From NCBI GenBank assembly GCA_946631075.1, contig CAMOZS010000019.1, positions 1 through 16,795 of the forward strand: 16,795 nucleotides of DNA, written 5' to 3'. The notes under the pieces are model-generated. The model made no database searches, was not told where the DNA came from, and worked only from the letters and a program-made list of their open reading frames with translations. The stretch comes from an uncultured Bacillota bacterium (GTDB lineage: Bacteria > Bacillota > Clostridia > Peptostreptococcales > Anaerovoracaceae). Position numbers and translations under genes: made by a program. Every line of letters starts with the position of its first letter. Within the stretch, counting starts at the first letter, position 1. Below, one piece after another: positions 1 to 6,099 of the stretch.

Positions 1-618
1 GCCGCCGGGAGTCAGGTAATTGTACTCCAGAGCCCGGGAGACCACATCGACACATTCAGCCTTTGAAGAGAAACCCCTGCTTCCGAAGCCGAACATGTTG
101 TTGGGTTTGAAGCACATGGTGCCGTTGGCGCTCTCAAGAGAAGCAATGGCCATGACGAACAGGCAGTTGACCCCGTAGTCCTGCTCCGCCTTGAGGAAGG
201 CGTCCTCGATCCCGACGAAAGCGCCCCGGGAGACCAGCTGCAGGTCGGCCAGGGTAACACCGCTGGGCTTGCTCACGTCAAGGCTCCAGCACTGGTCGTA
301 GGAATAGGCCGGGATGCTCTGATCCTCGATCACCCGCCTGACCGTATCCTCCCGCAGGGAAGACGCGATGCTGACATCCTCCCCCTGGGAAGAAGCCTTT
401 TTCAGCAGCTTTTGCTCCGCTTTGATCGCATTGTCCTGCATCTCGGTGATGGAGTGATCCAGGGTCGCCTGGTAGCCATAGCAGCAAAGAGCCGCGACCA
501 CGACTGCCAGCAGGGCCGCTTTCCAGCTGAAAAAACGACGCTTGCGGTCCACATAGTAGACCGTCCGGTCGAATTTTTCCTCTGTATTTCCGGTCTTGTT
601 TCTGTCCTGATCGCTCAT
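1..618 (-). CDS. Membrane-anchored glucosaminidase (GH73-like), partial at the window edge
   Basis: Read on the minus strand from ATG 618-616, the frame stays open for 206 codons to the window edge, so the C-terminus is missing. Residues 1-30 are charged, about 31-49 form one hydrophobic helix (AALLAVVVAALCC), and the rest would lie outside the cell. From about residue 130 the protein matches the glucosaminidase/muramidase fold: a helix around AFLKAEQDYGVN, then AIASLESANG with candidate catalytic Glu162, then NNMFGFG (173-179), the usual Asn-x-Phe-Gly signature. Family members cut the glycan strands of peptidoglycan, so I infer a membrane-tethered wall hydrolase acting in growth or separation. 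GGAG lies 7 nt before the ATG, and a clear promoter precedes it. It is divergent from the gene at 722. The family call is firm; the exact cleavage (glucosaminidase or lytic transglycosylase) is not settled. Confidence 0.8.
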   Translation of the reverse strand, partial: MSDQDRNKTGNTEEKFDRTVYYVDRKRRFFSWKAALLAVVVAALCCYGYQATLDHSITEMQDNAIKAEQKLLKKASSQGEDVSIASSLREDTVRRVIEDQSIPAYSYDQCWSLDVSKPSGVTLADLQLVSRGAFVGIEDAFLKAEQDYGVNCLFVMAIASLESANGTMCFKPNNMFGFGSRGFSSKAECVDVVSRALEYNYLTPGG

Positions 619-638
619 GGCTTTCTCCGCTCTGCTGC

Positions 639-667
639 TTGCAATCGCAGCGAATTTCTCTTATCAT
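639..667 (+). promoter_or_regulatory. Candidate SigA-type promoter of the 722-2519 gene pair
   Basis: On the plus strand, TTGCAA (639-644) and TATCAT (662-667) are 17 nt apart, and the predicted start near 674 gives a leader of about 48 nt. The -10 directly abuts the -10 of the opposing promoter (668-673), so the two polymerase footprints overlap. Confidence 0.5.
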
Positions 668-696
668 ATTATAAGGAAAGCAGTTGTGAATTGCAA
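668..696 (-). promoter_or_regulatory. SigA-type promoter of the glucosaminidase gene
   Basis: On the minus strand, -35 TTGCAA (696-691) and a perfect -10 TATAAT (673-668) are separated by exactly 17 nt. The predicted start near 661 gives a leader of about 43 nt to ATG 618. This is one of the best consensus matches in the window. Confidence 0.72.
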
Positions 697-721
697 CGGA
701 CGGGAAAGGAAATCTTGAGCA

Positions 722-1324
722 ATGAGCGCCATCCTCAATCTGATCTTCAGCGTGATCTTCGCCTTGAGCATACATACGAATACGACGGAGGCGACCCAGG
801 TCGATCCCCAGCAGGTGGCCGACGAGTGCATGAAAGGGATCAAGACCATGCAGGAGGAGACCCTGGACCGGTACGCAGGAAATACTTATGTCAACTTTCT
901 GGTCAACCTGGAAGGAGACGAAGAGACCGTGGAGCGGATGCAGCAGGCCCTGCTCAGCAACTTCGACTACAGGATCGAAGAGGTCCTGGAGCGGGACGAT
1001 CTGGCCGTGGCCAAGGTCACCATCACCCAGTGCGACTTCAGCAAGGTCCTGAAAAAATACAGGAAGACTTCCTACGATTACGTCACCGACCACCTCTACG
1101 ATGAGAACATCACTGACAAAGACTGGCTGAACGACAAGTGCCTGGACATCTACGTGTCCCAGATCGAGAAGGTCGCAAAGGCTGGGAAGACCCATGAGGA
1201 GACCATCTACCTGCCCCTGACCAGCGACGGATACAACGGGTGGAATGCCGTCCTCGATGACGAGAACATGAAGAAGATCATCGGAGACCTGTCCATTCCG
1301 GAATACAGTAAGGACAAGGAGTGA
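722..1324 (+). CDS. Unrecognised small exported-type protein (200 aa)
   Basis: I do not recognise this family with certainty. Residues 3-17 are hydrophobic and end near THR/ALA residues (TTEATQ), which resembles a short signal peptide, but the N-terminus lacks basic residues and an in-frame stop at 716-718 rules out a longer start. The rest is acidic and soluble: helices (EETVERMQQAL), a strand-like stretch (LAVAKVTITQCDFSKVL), more helices, and an end with DGYNGW followed by NMKKIIGDL. That layout resembles small NTF2-like domains of Firmicutes secreted proteins, which is inference from pattern only. Cys residues occur at CMKG, QCDF and KCLD, with no lipobox. AAAGGA lies 11 nt upstream of the ATG. 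The stop is 7 nt before the glycerate kinase start, so the two are probably co-transcribed. It is certainly coding; the function is unknown. Confidence 0.75.
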   Translation: MSAILNLIFSVIFALSIHTNTTEATQVDPQQVADECMKGIKTMQEETLDRYAGNTYVNFLVNLEGDEETVERMQQALLSNFDYRIEEVLERDDLAVAKVTITQCDFSKVLKKYRKTSYDYVTDHLYDENITDKDWLNDKCLDIYVSQIEKVAKAGKTHEETIYLPLTSDGYNGWNAVLDDENMKKIIGDLSIPEYSKDKE

Positions 1325-1331
1325 GGATGAG

Positions 1332-2519
1332 ATGAAAGAGATGCGGATCATAGTCATACCCGACTCCTTCAAAGGAACGATGACGGCGACTGAAGTCTGC
1401 CGGATCATATCCCAGGCGATCACAGACGCCAATCCCCGGGCCAGCGTCACGGCCATCCCCATGGCCGACGGAGGCGAAGGGACCTGCGACTGTTTTCATT
1501 TCGCCCTGGGAGGGGACAAGGTCTCCTGCCTGGCGGCCAATCCTTTTATGGAGCCCCGCAGGACCTGGTACTGGAAGAAGGGCGACACCGCCGTGGTGGA
1601 ACTTGCGGCAGCGGCCGGCTTCATCGCAGATCCCGGGAAGAGGAACCCGGAAACGACCACGACCTACGGGGTGGGAGAGCTGATCCGCCATGCCATCGGA
1701 AGCGGCTGCCGCAGGATCATCCTGGGCCTGGGCGGATCCTGCACCAACGACGGAGGTCTGGGGATGGCGGCGGCTCTGGGCGCCCGCTTCACCGATGAAG
1801 AGGGCAGGCAGTTTATCCCCACAGGCGGCAGCATCCACCGGATCCGGACCATGGATCTGTCCCTGCTCCGGGACCAGATCCGGGGCGTTTCCTTCGAGGT
1901 CATGTGCGACGTCAACAATCCCCTGTACGGGCCCCAGGGGGCGGCCTTCGTCTTTGCTCCCCAGAAAGGGGCGGACGAGGCCATGGTCCAAAGGCTGGAT
2001 CAGAACCTCCGTATCTACGCGGACCTGATCCGGACCCAGCTGGGCATGGACGTATCGGAGATCCCCGGCGGAGGAGCCGCAGGAGGAGCGGGGGCGGGAA
2101 CCTGCGCCTTCCTGGGAGCGGACCTGCGGCCCGGCGCCGAGATCGTCCTTGAGATGAACCGGTTCGATGAGCAGCTGGCGGGCTGCGATCTGGTCTTCAC
2201 CGGAGAGGGGAAGCTGGATGAACAGAGCCTCCGGGGCAAGGTGGTCGCGGTCATTGGCGATCACGCCCGAAGACAGGGCGTTCCCGTGGTCGCCGTAGTC
2301 GGCCAGGTGGACCAGGGCCTTATGGAAGGCAGTATCGCAGAAGGCGGTACTGCTGAGGGAGTCCCCGAGGACGGGATCCCTGCCCGGATCCGTGACCGGG
2401 GGATCACCGGGGTGATCCGGACCACCAGCTTTTGCGCGGATCCCGACCATTATGAGAGGACCTGCCGACAGGACCTCTACCGGGCGGTGAAATCCTTTGC
2501 AGAAAAAGCTTGCATTTGA
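1332..2519 (+). CDS. glxK: Glycerate kinase (GlxK/GarK family)
   Basis: This 395-residue protein belongs to the glycerate kinase family that phosphorylates D-glycerate with ATP, normally to 2-phosphoglycerate, feeding lower glycolysis. Visible signatures are PDSFKGTM (10-17), PMADGGEGT (43-51), LGLGGSCTNDGGLGM (131-145) and TGEGKLDEQSLRGK near 290-303, in the family order. The N-terminus begins directly at the first strand (MRIIVIPDSFKG), so starting at 1332 or at the Met codon at 1341 makes little difference; 1332 has GAGG a few bases upstream. A stretch after GQVDQG, around residues 325-355, looks longer than usual. No glyoxylate or tartronate semialdehyde genes lie nearby, so the source of glycerate is not shown. 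The -35 box of the rpsF promoter overlaps the last codons. The family is certain; the gene symbol is assigned by family. Confidence 0.93.
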   Translation: MKEMRIIVIPDSFKGTMTATEVCRIISQAITDANPRASVTAIPMADGGEGTCDCFHFALGGDKVSCLAANPFMEPRRTWYWKKGDTAVVELAAAAGFIADPGKRNPETTTTYGVGELIRHAIGSGCRRIILGLGGSCTNDGGLGMAAALGARFTDEEGRQFIPTGGSIHRIRTMDLSLLRDQIRGVSFEVMCDVNNPLYGPQGAAFVFAPQKGADEAMVQRLDQNLRIYADLIRTQLGMDVSEIPGGGAAGGAGAGTCAFLGADLRPGAEIVLEMNRFDEQLAGCDLVFTGEGKLDEQSLRGKVVAVIGDHARRQGVPVVAVVGQVDQGLMEGSIAEGGTAEGVPEDGIPARIRDRGITGVIRTTSFCADPDHYERTCRQDLYRAVKSFAEKACI

Positions 2520-2537
2520 AAAAATGTAGTATATAAT
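2510..2537 (+). promoter_or_regulatory. Promoter of the rpsF-ssb-rpsR operon
   Basis: TTGCAT (2510-2515) and a perfect TATAAT (2532-2537) are 16 nt apart in an AT-rich island. The -35 lies across the end of the glycerate kinase gene. The expected start near 2543-2545 falls inside the 5' arm of the next hairpin. Confidence 0.68.
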
Positions 2538-2539
2538 AT

Positions 2540-2567
2540 ATAGGCACGCCATTTTCGACGTGCCTAT
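2540..2567 (+). terminator. 9-bp hairpin: weak terminator of glycerate kinase or 5'-end stem of the rpsF mRNA
   Basis: ATAGGCACG (2540-2548) pairs with CGTGCCTAT (2559-2567) around a 10-nt loop, and CATTTT follows. The short T run makes it a weak intrinsic terminator for transcripts from upstream. Because the rpsF start is predicted at about 2543-2545, the new transcript would begin inside the 5' arm and keep about 6 base pairs as a 5'-terminal hairpin. Confidence 0.5.
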
Positions 2568-2573
2568 CATTTT

Positions 2574-2614
2574 GTGCGAAAACCGCACGTATCCTTGCGG
2601 CAGGAAGCTGCCGC
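2574..2614 (+). promoter_or_regulatory. Structured rpsF leader, candidate S6:S18 autoregulatory element
   Basis: Two further hairpins lie between the promoter and the rpsF ribosome binding site: GTGCG (2574-2578) with CGCAC (2584-2588) around AAAAC, and GCGGCAG (2597-2603) with CTGCCGC (2608-2614) around GAAG. Leaders of rpsF operons in many bacteria bind the S6:S18 complex through a CCG trinucleotide in a structured context. CCG occurs at 2583-2585 and 2611-2613, but I cannot show that the arrangement matches the known motif. Autoregulation is therefore inference. Confidence 0.4.
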
Positions 2615-2640
2615 CATTTAGTCCACAGGGAGGTGAAACA

Positions 2641-2931
2641 ATGACCAAGTACGAGCTGATGTTCATCATCGATCCTGCACTCGAAGACGATGCCAAGGCT
2701 GCCACAGTAGAGGCTGTCAAGGAGATCATCGCTACCGAAGGCGAAGTCATCGGAGAGGCAGACGTATGGGGCATGAGAAAGCTTGCGTATCCGATCCAGA
2801 AGAAGAGTGAAGGATACTATGTCGTCATCGAATTCCAGGCGCCGCCGACGCTGCCGAAGGAGCTCGACAGAAGACTCAAGATCTCAGACCACATCATGAG
2901 ACACATGATCGTTAACAAAGACGAGAAATAA
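2641..2931 (+). CDS. rpsF: 30S ribosomal protein S6
   Basis: This 96-residue protein has the usual S6 length and sequence: MTKYELMFIIDP at the start, GMRKLAYPIQKKSEGYY in the middle (about 44-60) and the conserved LDRRLKISDHIMRHMIV near the end. S6 pairs with S18 on the platform of the 30S subunit, where both bind 16S rRNA. The start at 2641 is fixed by an excellent Shine-Dalgarno sequence, AGGGAGGTGA, ending 5 nt before the ATG, and by homology; the frame is open further upstream, but those codons lie in the structured leader. It is the first gene of the rpsF-ssb-rpsR operon, with ssb starting 18 nt after its stop. S6 of this type has no long acidic C-terminal tail. Confidence 0.97.
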   Translation: MTKYELMFIIDPALEDDAKAATVEAVKEIIATEGEVIGEADVWGMRKLAYPIQKKSEGYYVVIEFQAPPTLPKELDRRLKISDHIMRHMIVNKDEK

Positions 2932-2949
2932 TCACAGAGGGGATCAACT

Positions 2950-3477
2950 ATGAACAGTGTTATTCTGATTGGGAACCTTACAAGAGATCCGGAACTGAGA
3001 TACTCCACAGGGGGGAACCAGACAGCTATCTGCAGATTTACCGTAGCGGTCAACGAGCGCCGGAGAAATCCGCAGACCCAGGAGTGGGAAGACAGTCCCA
3101 GCTTCATCCCTGTTGTCGTTTTCGGCAAGCAGGCGGAGAACTGCGACAGATTCCTTTCCAAGGGCAGGAAGGTAGCAGTCAACGGCCGGATCCAGACCGG
3201 CAGTTATGTCAATAAGGAAGGTAACAAGGTCTACACGACTGAAGTTATCGCCAACAATATCGAATTCCTGTCACCGAGGAATGAAGGCGGCCAGGGCGGC
3301 GGCTTCGGCGGATATGACGGAGGCTTCGGCCAGCAGTCCGGCGGATACGGCCAGAACCAGCAGGCGTCCCAGGGCGGCTACGGTCAGGGCGGCCAGTTCC
3401 AGGATGAACAGGGAGGATCCGATCCGGGGATCCCGGAAGGATTCCAGAAGATTCAGGACGATGACATTCCGTTCTAG
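2950..3477 (+). CDS. ssb: Single-stranded DNA-binding protein SSB
   Basis: SSB coats single-stranded DNA in replication, repair and recombination and recruits partner proteins. Residues 1-108 form the OB fold: MNSVILIGNLTRDPELRY, then CRFTVAVNERR, then SFIPVVVFGKQAENC, then GRIQTGSYVNKEG. Residues 111-158 are a Gly/Gln-rich disordered linker with recurring GGYGQ-like units. The protein ends in the acidic tip DDDIPF (170-175), the docking site for SSB-interacting proteins. The length of 175 residues is typical for bacterial SSB. GAGGGG lies 8 nt before the ATG. Its place between rpsF and rpsR is the ancestral arrangement and marks this copy as the housekeeping SSB rather than a plasmid or competence paralogue. 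Confidence 0.97.
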   Translation: MNSVILIGNLTRDPELRYSTGGNQTAICRFTVAVNERRRNPQTQEWEDSPSFIPVVVFGKQAENCDRFLSKGRKVAVNGRIQTGSYVNKEGNKVYTTEVIANNIEFLSPRNEGGQGGGFGGYDGGFGQQSGGYGQNQQASQGGYGQGGQFQDEQGGSDPGIPEGFQKIQDDDIPF

Positions 3478-3495
3478 AAGAAAGGAGATCATTCC

Positions 3496-3735
3496 ATGGC
3501 AATGGATAACAGAAGACGCGGCGGCATGAGAAGACGTAAGGTATGCCAGTTCTGCGCAGATAAAACAAAAGAGATCGATTACAAAGATGTCGATACTCTG
3601 AGGGATTACGTCACCGAGAGAGGCAAGATCCTTCCCAAGAGGATCAAGGGCACCTGCGCGATGCACCAGAGAGAGCTGACCAAGGCGATCAAGAGAGCCA
3701 GAATCGTTGCTCTGCTGCCTTACACGCAGGACTAA
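3496..3735 (+). CDS. rpsR: 30S ribosomal protein S18, zinc-binding form
   Basis: This 79-residue protein matches S18 throughout: CQFCADKTKEIDYKD, then LRDYVTERGKILPKRIKGTC, then HQRELTKAIKRARIVALLPY. S18 forms a heterodimer with S6 on the 30S platform. Cys17, Cys20, Cys54 and His57 make a CxxC...CxxH set, so this is the zinc-binding C+ form rather than the zinc-free paralogue that some bacteria induce under zinc starvation. AAAGGAG sits 7 nt before the ATG, and the gene starts 18 nt after ssb. An intrinsic terminator follows 19 nt after the stop. The DUF2232 (YybS-type) membrane protein gene often found between rpsR and gdpP in Firmicutes is absent. Confidence 0.97.
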   Translation: MAMDNRRRGGMRRRKVCQFCADKTKEIDYKDVDTLRDYVTERGKILPKRIKGTCAMHQRELTKAIKRARIVALLPYTQD

Positions 3736-3754
3736 TCGAGAAATCAAACCCAGG

Positions 3755-3777
3755 ACCCGGAGCTATTCCGGGTTTTG
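3755..3777 (+). terminator. Intrinsic terminator after rpsR
   Basis: ACCCGGA (3755-3761) pairs with TCCGGGT (3767-3773) around GCTAT, followed directly by TTTTGTGTT. This GC-rich 7-bp stem with a T-rich tail ends the rpsF operon. Its tail runs into the -35 box of the gdpP promoter. Confidence 0.8.
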
Positions 3778-3779
3778 TG

Positions 3780-3809
3780 TTGTAAAGAAACCGTTGATAA
3801 TGATATAAT
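3780..3809 (+). promoter_or_regulatory. Promoter of the gdpP-rplI-dnaB gene run, extended -10
   Basis: TTGTAA (3780-3785) and a perfect TATAAT (3804-3809) are 18 nt apart, and TGA just before the -10 makes an extended -10 (TGATATAAT, 3801-3809). The start is predicted near 3816, giving a leader of about 60 nt. The leader contains a small hairpin, GGGTCC (3849-3854) with GGGCCC (3858-3863), just ahead of the ribosome binding site. Confidence 0.7.
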
Positions 3810-3876
3810 AAAGTGTTATTTTAGGCGATCATTTACGACCGAAAAACTGGGTCCGAAGGGCCCGCAGGAGGAAGAA

Positions 3877-5631
3877 ATGTACGCAGGAAGAATAGAGCGT
3901 CTGATCAGCAGGTACTCGCCCATCCCCATGCTGGCGATCAACATGCAGGGGAAGGTCACGAGGGCCAGCGGGACGATCGCAGAAGTTTTTAAGTATGACG
4001 GCATCATCGATGGCGATATTTTCGCGTTGACAGGCCTGAAGCTGCCGGTCATCGCCGACGCGGTGAGAGAGCATATGCCCCTCTACATCGAGCGCAACGA
4101 CCGGAAGTTCAAGCTCCTGGGCGAGTTTCTGGGAGAGGGGGAGACAGCCTCCCTGCTCCTCTACTTCATCGATGTGACCGACTACGAGGAACTGAAAAAA
4201 GAATACGAGAAGAGAAAGCTTGCCATCGGCCTGGTCAGCGTCGACAACTACGACGAGCTGATCAATATCGCTGAGGACTGGCAGCTGGAGCTGATCAATC
4301 GGATCGACAAGTTCATCCGCGGATGGGCGACCAAGATCGGAGCGGCGATCACGAGATACAAGGATCACCTTTACAGCTTTACCATGGATCAGACCAGCTA
4401 TAAGCAGCTCAAGGCCGACAATTTCGGGATCCTGGATGAAGCCCGCAAGATCGACGCGGGAGCGGATTTCCCGGTGACCCTGAGCATCGGCGTAGGCATG
4501 GGCGGAGAGACTCCGGCCGTCAGCGACCGCTACGCTCAGGACGCCCTGGACATCGCCCTTGGACGGGGCGGAGACCAGGCAGTGGTCAAGGACGTGCAGG
4601 ATCTGGAATACTACGGCGGCAAGACCCAGGGGGTCGAGAAGTCCAACAAGGGTAAATCCAGACTGATCGCCCACGCCCTGCGGGCCCTGATGAACCAGTC
4701 ATCCAGAGTCTTCATCATGGGACACAAGAACCCGGACATGGACTGCTTCGGAGCGGCCCTGGGCATCAGCAGGATCGCCCAGTCCGTAGGCAAGGACACC
4801 TATATCCTTCTCGGCTCCTATGATGAGACCATGGCCGACCTGATCCAGGACGCCAAGGACACCGGAGACTACGAGTTCATTTCCGATGAGCGGGCAGTCT
4901 CCCTCTACAAGGAGAACTCCCTGGTGGTCGTCGTCGACACCCACCGTCCGGGACTGGTCGAAAGTCTGGATCTGGTGGAGATGGCGGAAAAGCTGGTCGT
5001 CATCGACCATCACCGCAGAGCGGAAGACCTCCTGCCTCATCAGGTCCTGTCCTACATGGAACCCTACGCGTCCTCGGCATCGGAGCTGGTGGCGGAAGTC
5101 GTCCAGTACGCCTGCGAGAAGAAGTCCCTGAGCAAGGTCGAAGCGGACGCCCTTCTGGCCGGTATCATGCTGGATACCAACCGGTTCGCGGTCAAGGCCG
5201 GCGTCAGGACCTTTGAAGCGGCTTCCTGGCTCCGCCGCAACGGAGCGGACCTGCAGACGGTCCGCCGCTACTTCCAGGCAAACGCTGAGAATTTCCGGGT
5301 GAGAGCAGCCTGCGTGGCCAGCGCCAAGATCATCGACGACCGCATAGCCATGTCCATACATGAGGGCAGGAACAACAACGCCCAGATCGTCAACTCCCAG
5401 GTGGCGGACGAACTGCTGACCATCAAGGGGATCGAGGCAAGTTTCGTCGCCGGCCAGGATCAGAACGGAGAGACGGTCGTCAGCGCCAGATCCCTGGGGA
5501 CCATCAATGTGCAGAGGATCATGGAGCAGTTCGGCGGCGGCGGCCACCTGAACACAGCGGGAGCCAGAGTCAGCCAGACTCCGAGAGAGATCCTGACAGA
5601 AATCGAGGAATTCTTCAAAACTTCACAATAG
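3877..5631 (+). CDS. gdpP: GdpP-type c-di-AMP phosphodiesterase lacking membrane helices
   Basis: GdpP hydrolyses cyclic di-AMP to pApA and so controls osmolyte transport and wall homeostasis in Firmicutes. The 584 residues run PAS-like (about 10-95), degenerate GGDEF (about 105-250), DHH and DHHA1. Catalytic motifs are intact: GHKNPDMD with His283, Asp287 and Asp289; VVDTHRP; IDHH with Asp377-His378-His379; and GGGGHLNTAG (553-562). The GGDEF part keeps only outlines such as LSIGVG, as is normal here. Usual family members of about 650 residues begin with two transmembrane helices; this one starts directly at the PAS domain. The start at 3877 has AGGAGG with 5-nt spacing, and the open frame upstream encodes no hydrophobic segment, so the protein looks cytosolic. 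rplI follows after 12 nt, the usual neighbour. Function is confident; localisation is inferred. Confidence 0.93.
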   Translation: MYAGRIERLISRYSPIPMLAINMQGKVTRASGTIAEVFKYDGIIDGDIFALTGLKLPVIADAVREHMPLYIERNDRKFKLLGEFLGEGETASLLLYFIDVTDYEELKKEYEKRKLAIGLVSVDNYDELINIAEDWQLELINRIDKFIRGWATKIGAAITRYKDHLYSFTMDQTSYKQLKADNFGILDEARKIDAGADFPVTLSIGVGMGGETPAVSDRYAQDALDIALGRGGDQAVVKDVQDLEYYGGKTQGVEKSNKGKSRLIAHALRALMNQSSRVFIMGHKNPDMDCFGAALGISRIAQSVGKDTYILLGSYDETMADLIQDAKDTGDYEFISDERAVSLYKENSLVVVVDTHRPGLVESLDLVEMAEKLVVIDHHRRAEDLLPHQVLSYMEPYASSASELVAEVVQYACEKKSLSKVEADALLAGIMLDTNRFAVKAGVRTFEAASWLRRNGADLQTVRRYFQANAENFRVRAACVASAKIIDDRIAMSIHEGRNNNAQIVNSQVADELLTIKGIEASFVAGQDQNGETVVSARSLGTINVQRIMEQFGGGGHLNTAGARVSQTPREILTEIEEFFKTSQ

Positions 5632-5643
5632 GAGGATAGAATA

Positions 5644-6087
5644 ATGATAGTAATCTTATTACAGGACGTAAAAGGCAAGGGCAAGGCAGGCGATGTCGTC
5701 AAGGTAAACGACGGCTACGCCAGAAATATGCTGCTGCCCAAGGGCCTGGCCAAGGAAGCGACTCAGGGCAACGTCAGAAGCCTGGAGAAGCAGAAGGCTC
5801 TGGCAGAAGAGAAGAGACAGGAGCAGAAGGCGGCGGCTCAGGAACTGGCCCAAAAGCTGGAGAAGCTCACTGTCACCATCCAGTCCAAGGGCGGAGAGAA
5901 CGGCAAACTCTTCGGTTCCATCACCTCCAAGGACATCGCGGAGGCGCTGGAGGCCCAGGAAGGGATCAAGGTAGACAAGAAGAAGATCGATCTGGCGGCG
6001 CCGATCAAGCAGACCGGCACGGAGACCGTGACACTGAAGCTGTTCCCCGAAGTCGCGGCCAAGCTGAAGGTCAAGGTCACTGTCTAG
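5644..6087 (+). CDS. rplI: 50S ribosomal protein L9
   Basis: L9 is a two-domain protein of the large subunit, bound near the base of the L1 stalk and linked to reading-frame fidelity. The N-terminal RNA-binding domain shows the signature VKGKGKAGDVVKVNDGYARN (9-28), followed by MLLPKGLAKEAT. A long charged helix (about 42-75, EKQKALAEEKRQEQKAAA) joins it to the C-terminal domain, with LFGSITSKDIAEAL and a final beta stretch VTLKLFPEVAAKLKVKV. The length of 147 residues is standard. AGGAGG overlaps the end of gdpP just before the start, and dnaB begins 12 nt after the stop, so the three genes are almost certainly co-transcribed. Confidence 0.97.
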   Translation: MIVILLQDVKGKGKAGDVVKVNDGYARNMLLPKGLAKEATQGNVRSLEKQKALAEEKRQEQKAAAQELAQKLEKLTVTIQSKGGENGKLFGSITSKDIAEALEAQEGIKVDKKKIDLAAPIKQTGTETVTLKLFPEVAAKLKVKVTV

Positions 6088-6099
6088 GAGGATAGAGAT

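Noticed and set aside
278..1462. Long minus-strand open frame of 394 codons across the divergent region and the 722-1324 gene
   Set aside because: It runs antisense through two well-supported reading frames and across promoters, shows no domain and reads like a mirror of GC-rich codons.
2560..2640. Upstream in-frame start for rpsF adding 27 residues
   Set aside because: The added codons fall in the hairpin-rich leader, S6 homology begins at 2641, and the best Shine-Dalgarno in the window sits just before 2641.
1278..2774. Minus-strand open frame of 498 codons opposite glycerate kinase and rpsF
   Set aside because: It is a by-product of high GC at third positions; the plus-strand genes have clear family motifs and ribosome binding sites, and this frame has none.
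3280..3420. Gly-rich repeats in ssb as a tandem DNA repeat element
   Set aside because: The units are irregular at DNA level and are the ordinary disordered linker of SSB.
3775..3876. Upstream in-frame start for gdpP that could supply the missing membrane helices
   Set aside because: The translated stretch is polar and lies over the promoter and leader, with no hydrophobic segment.
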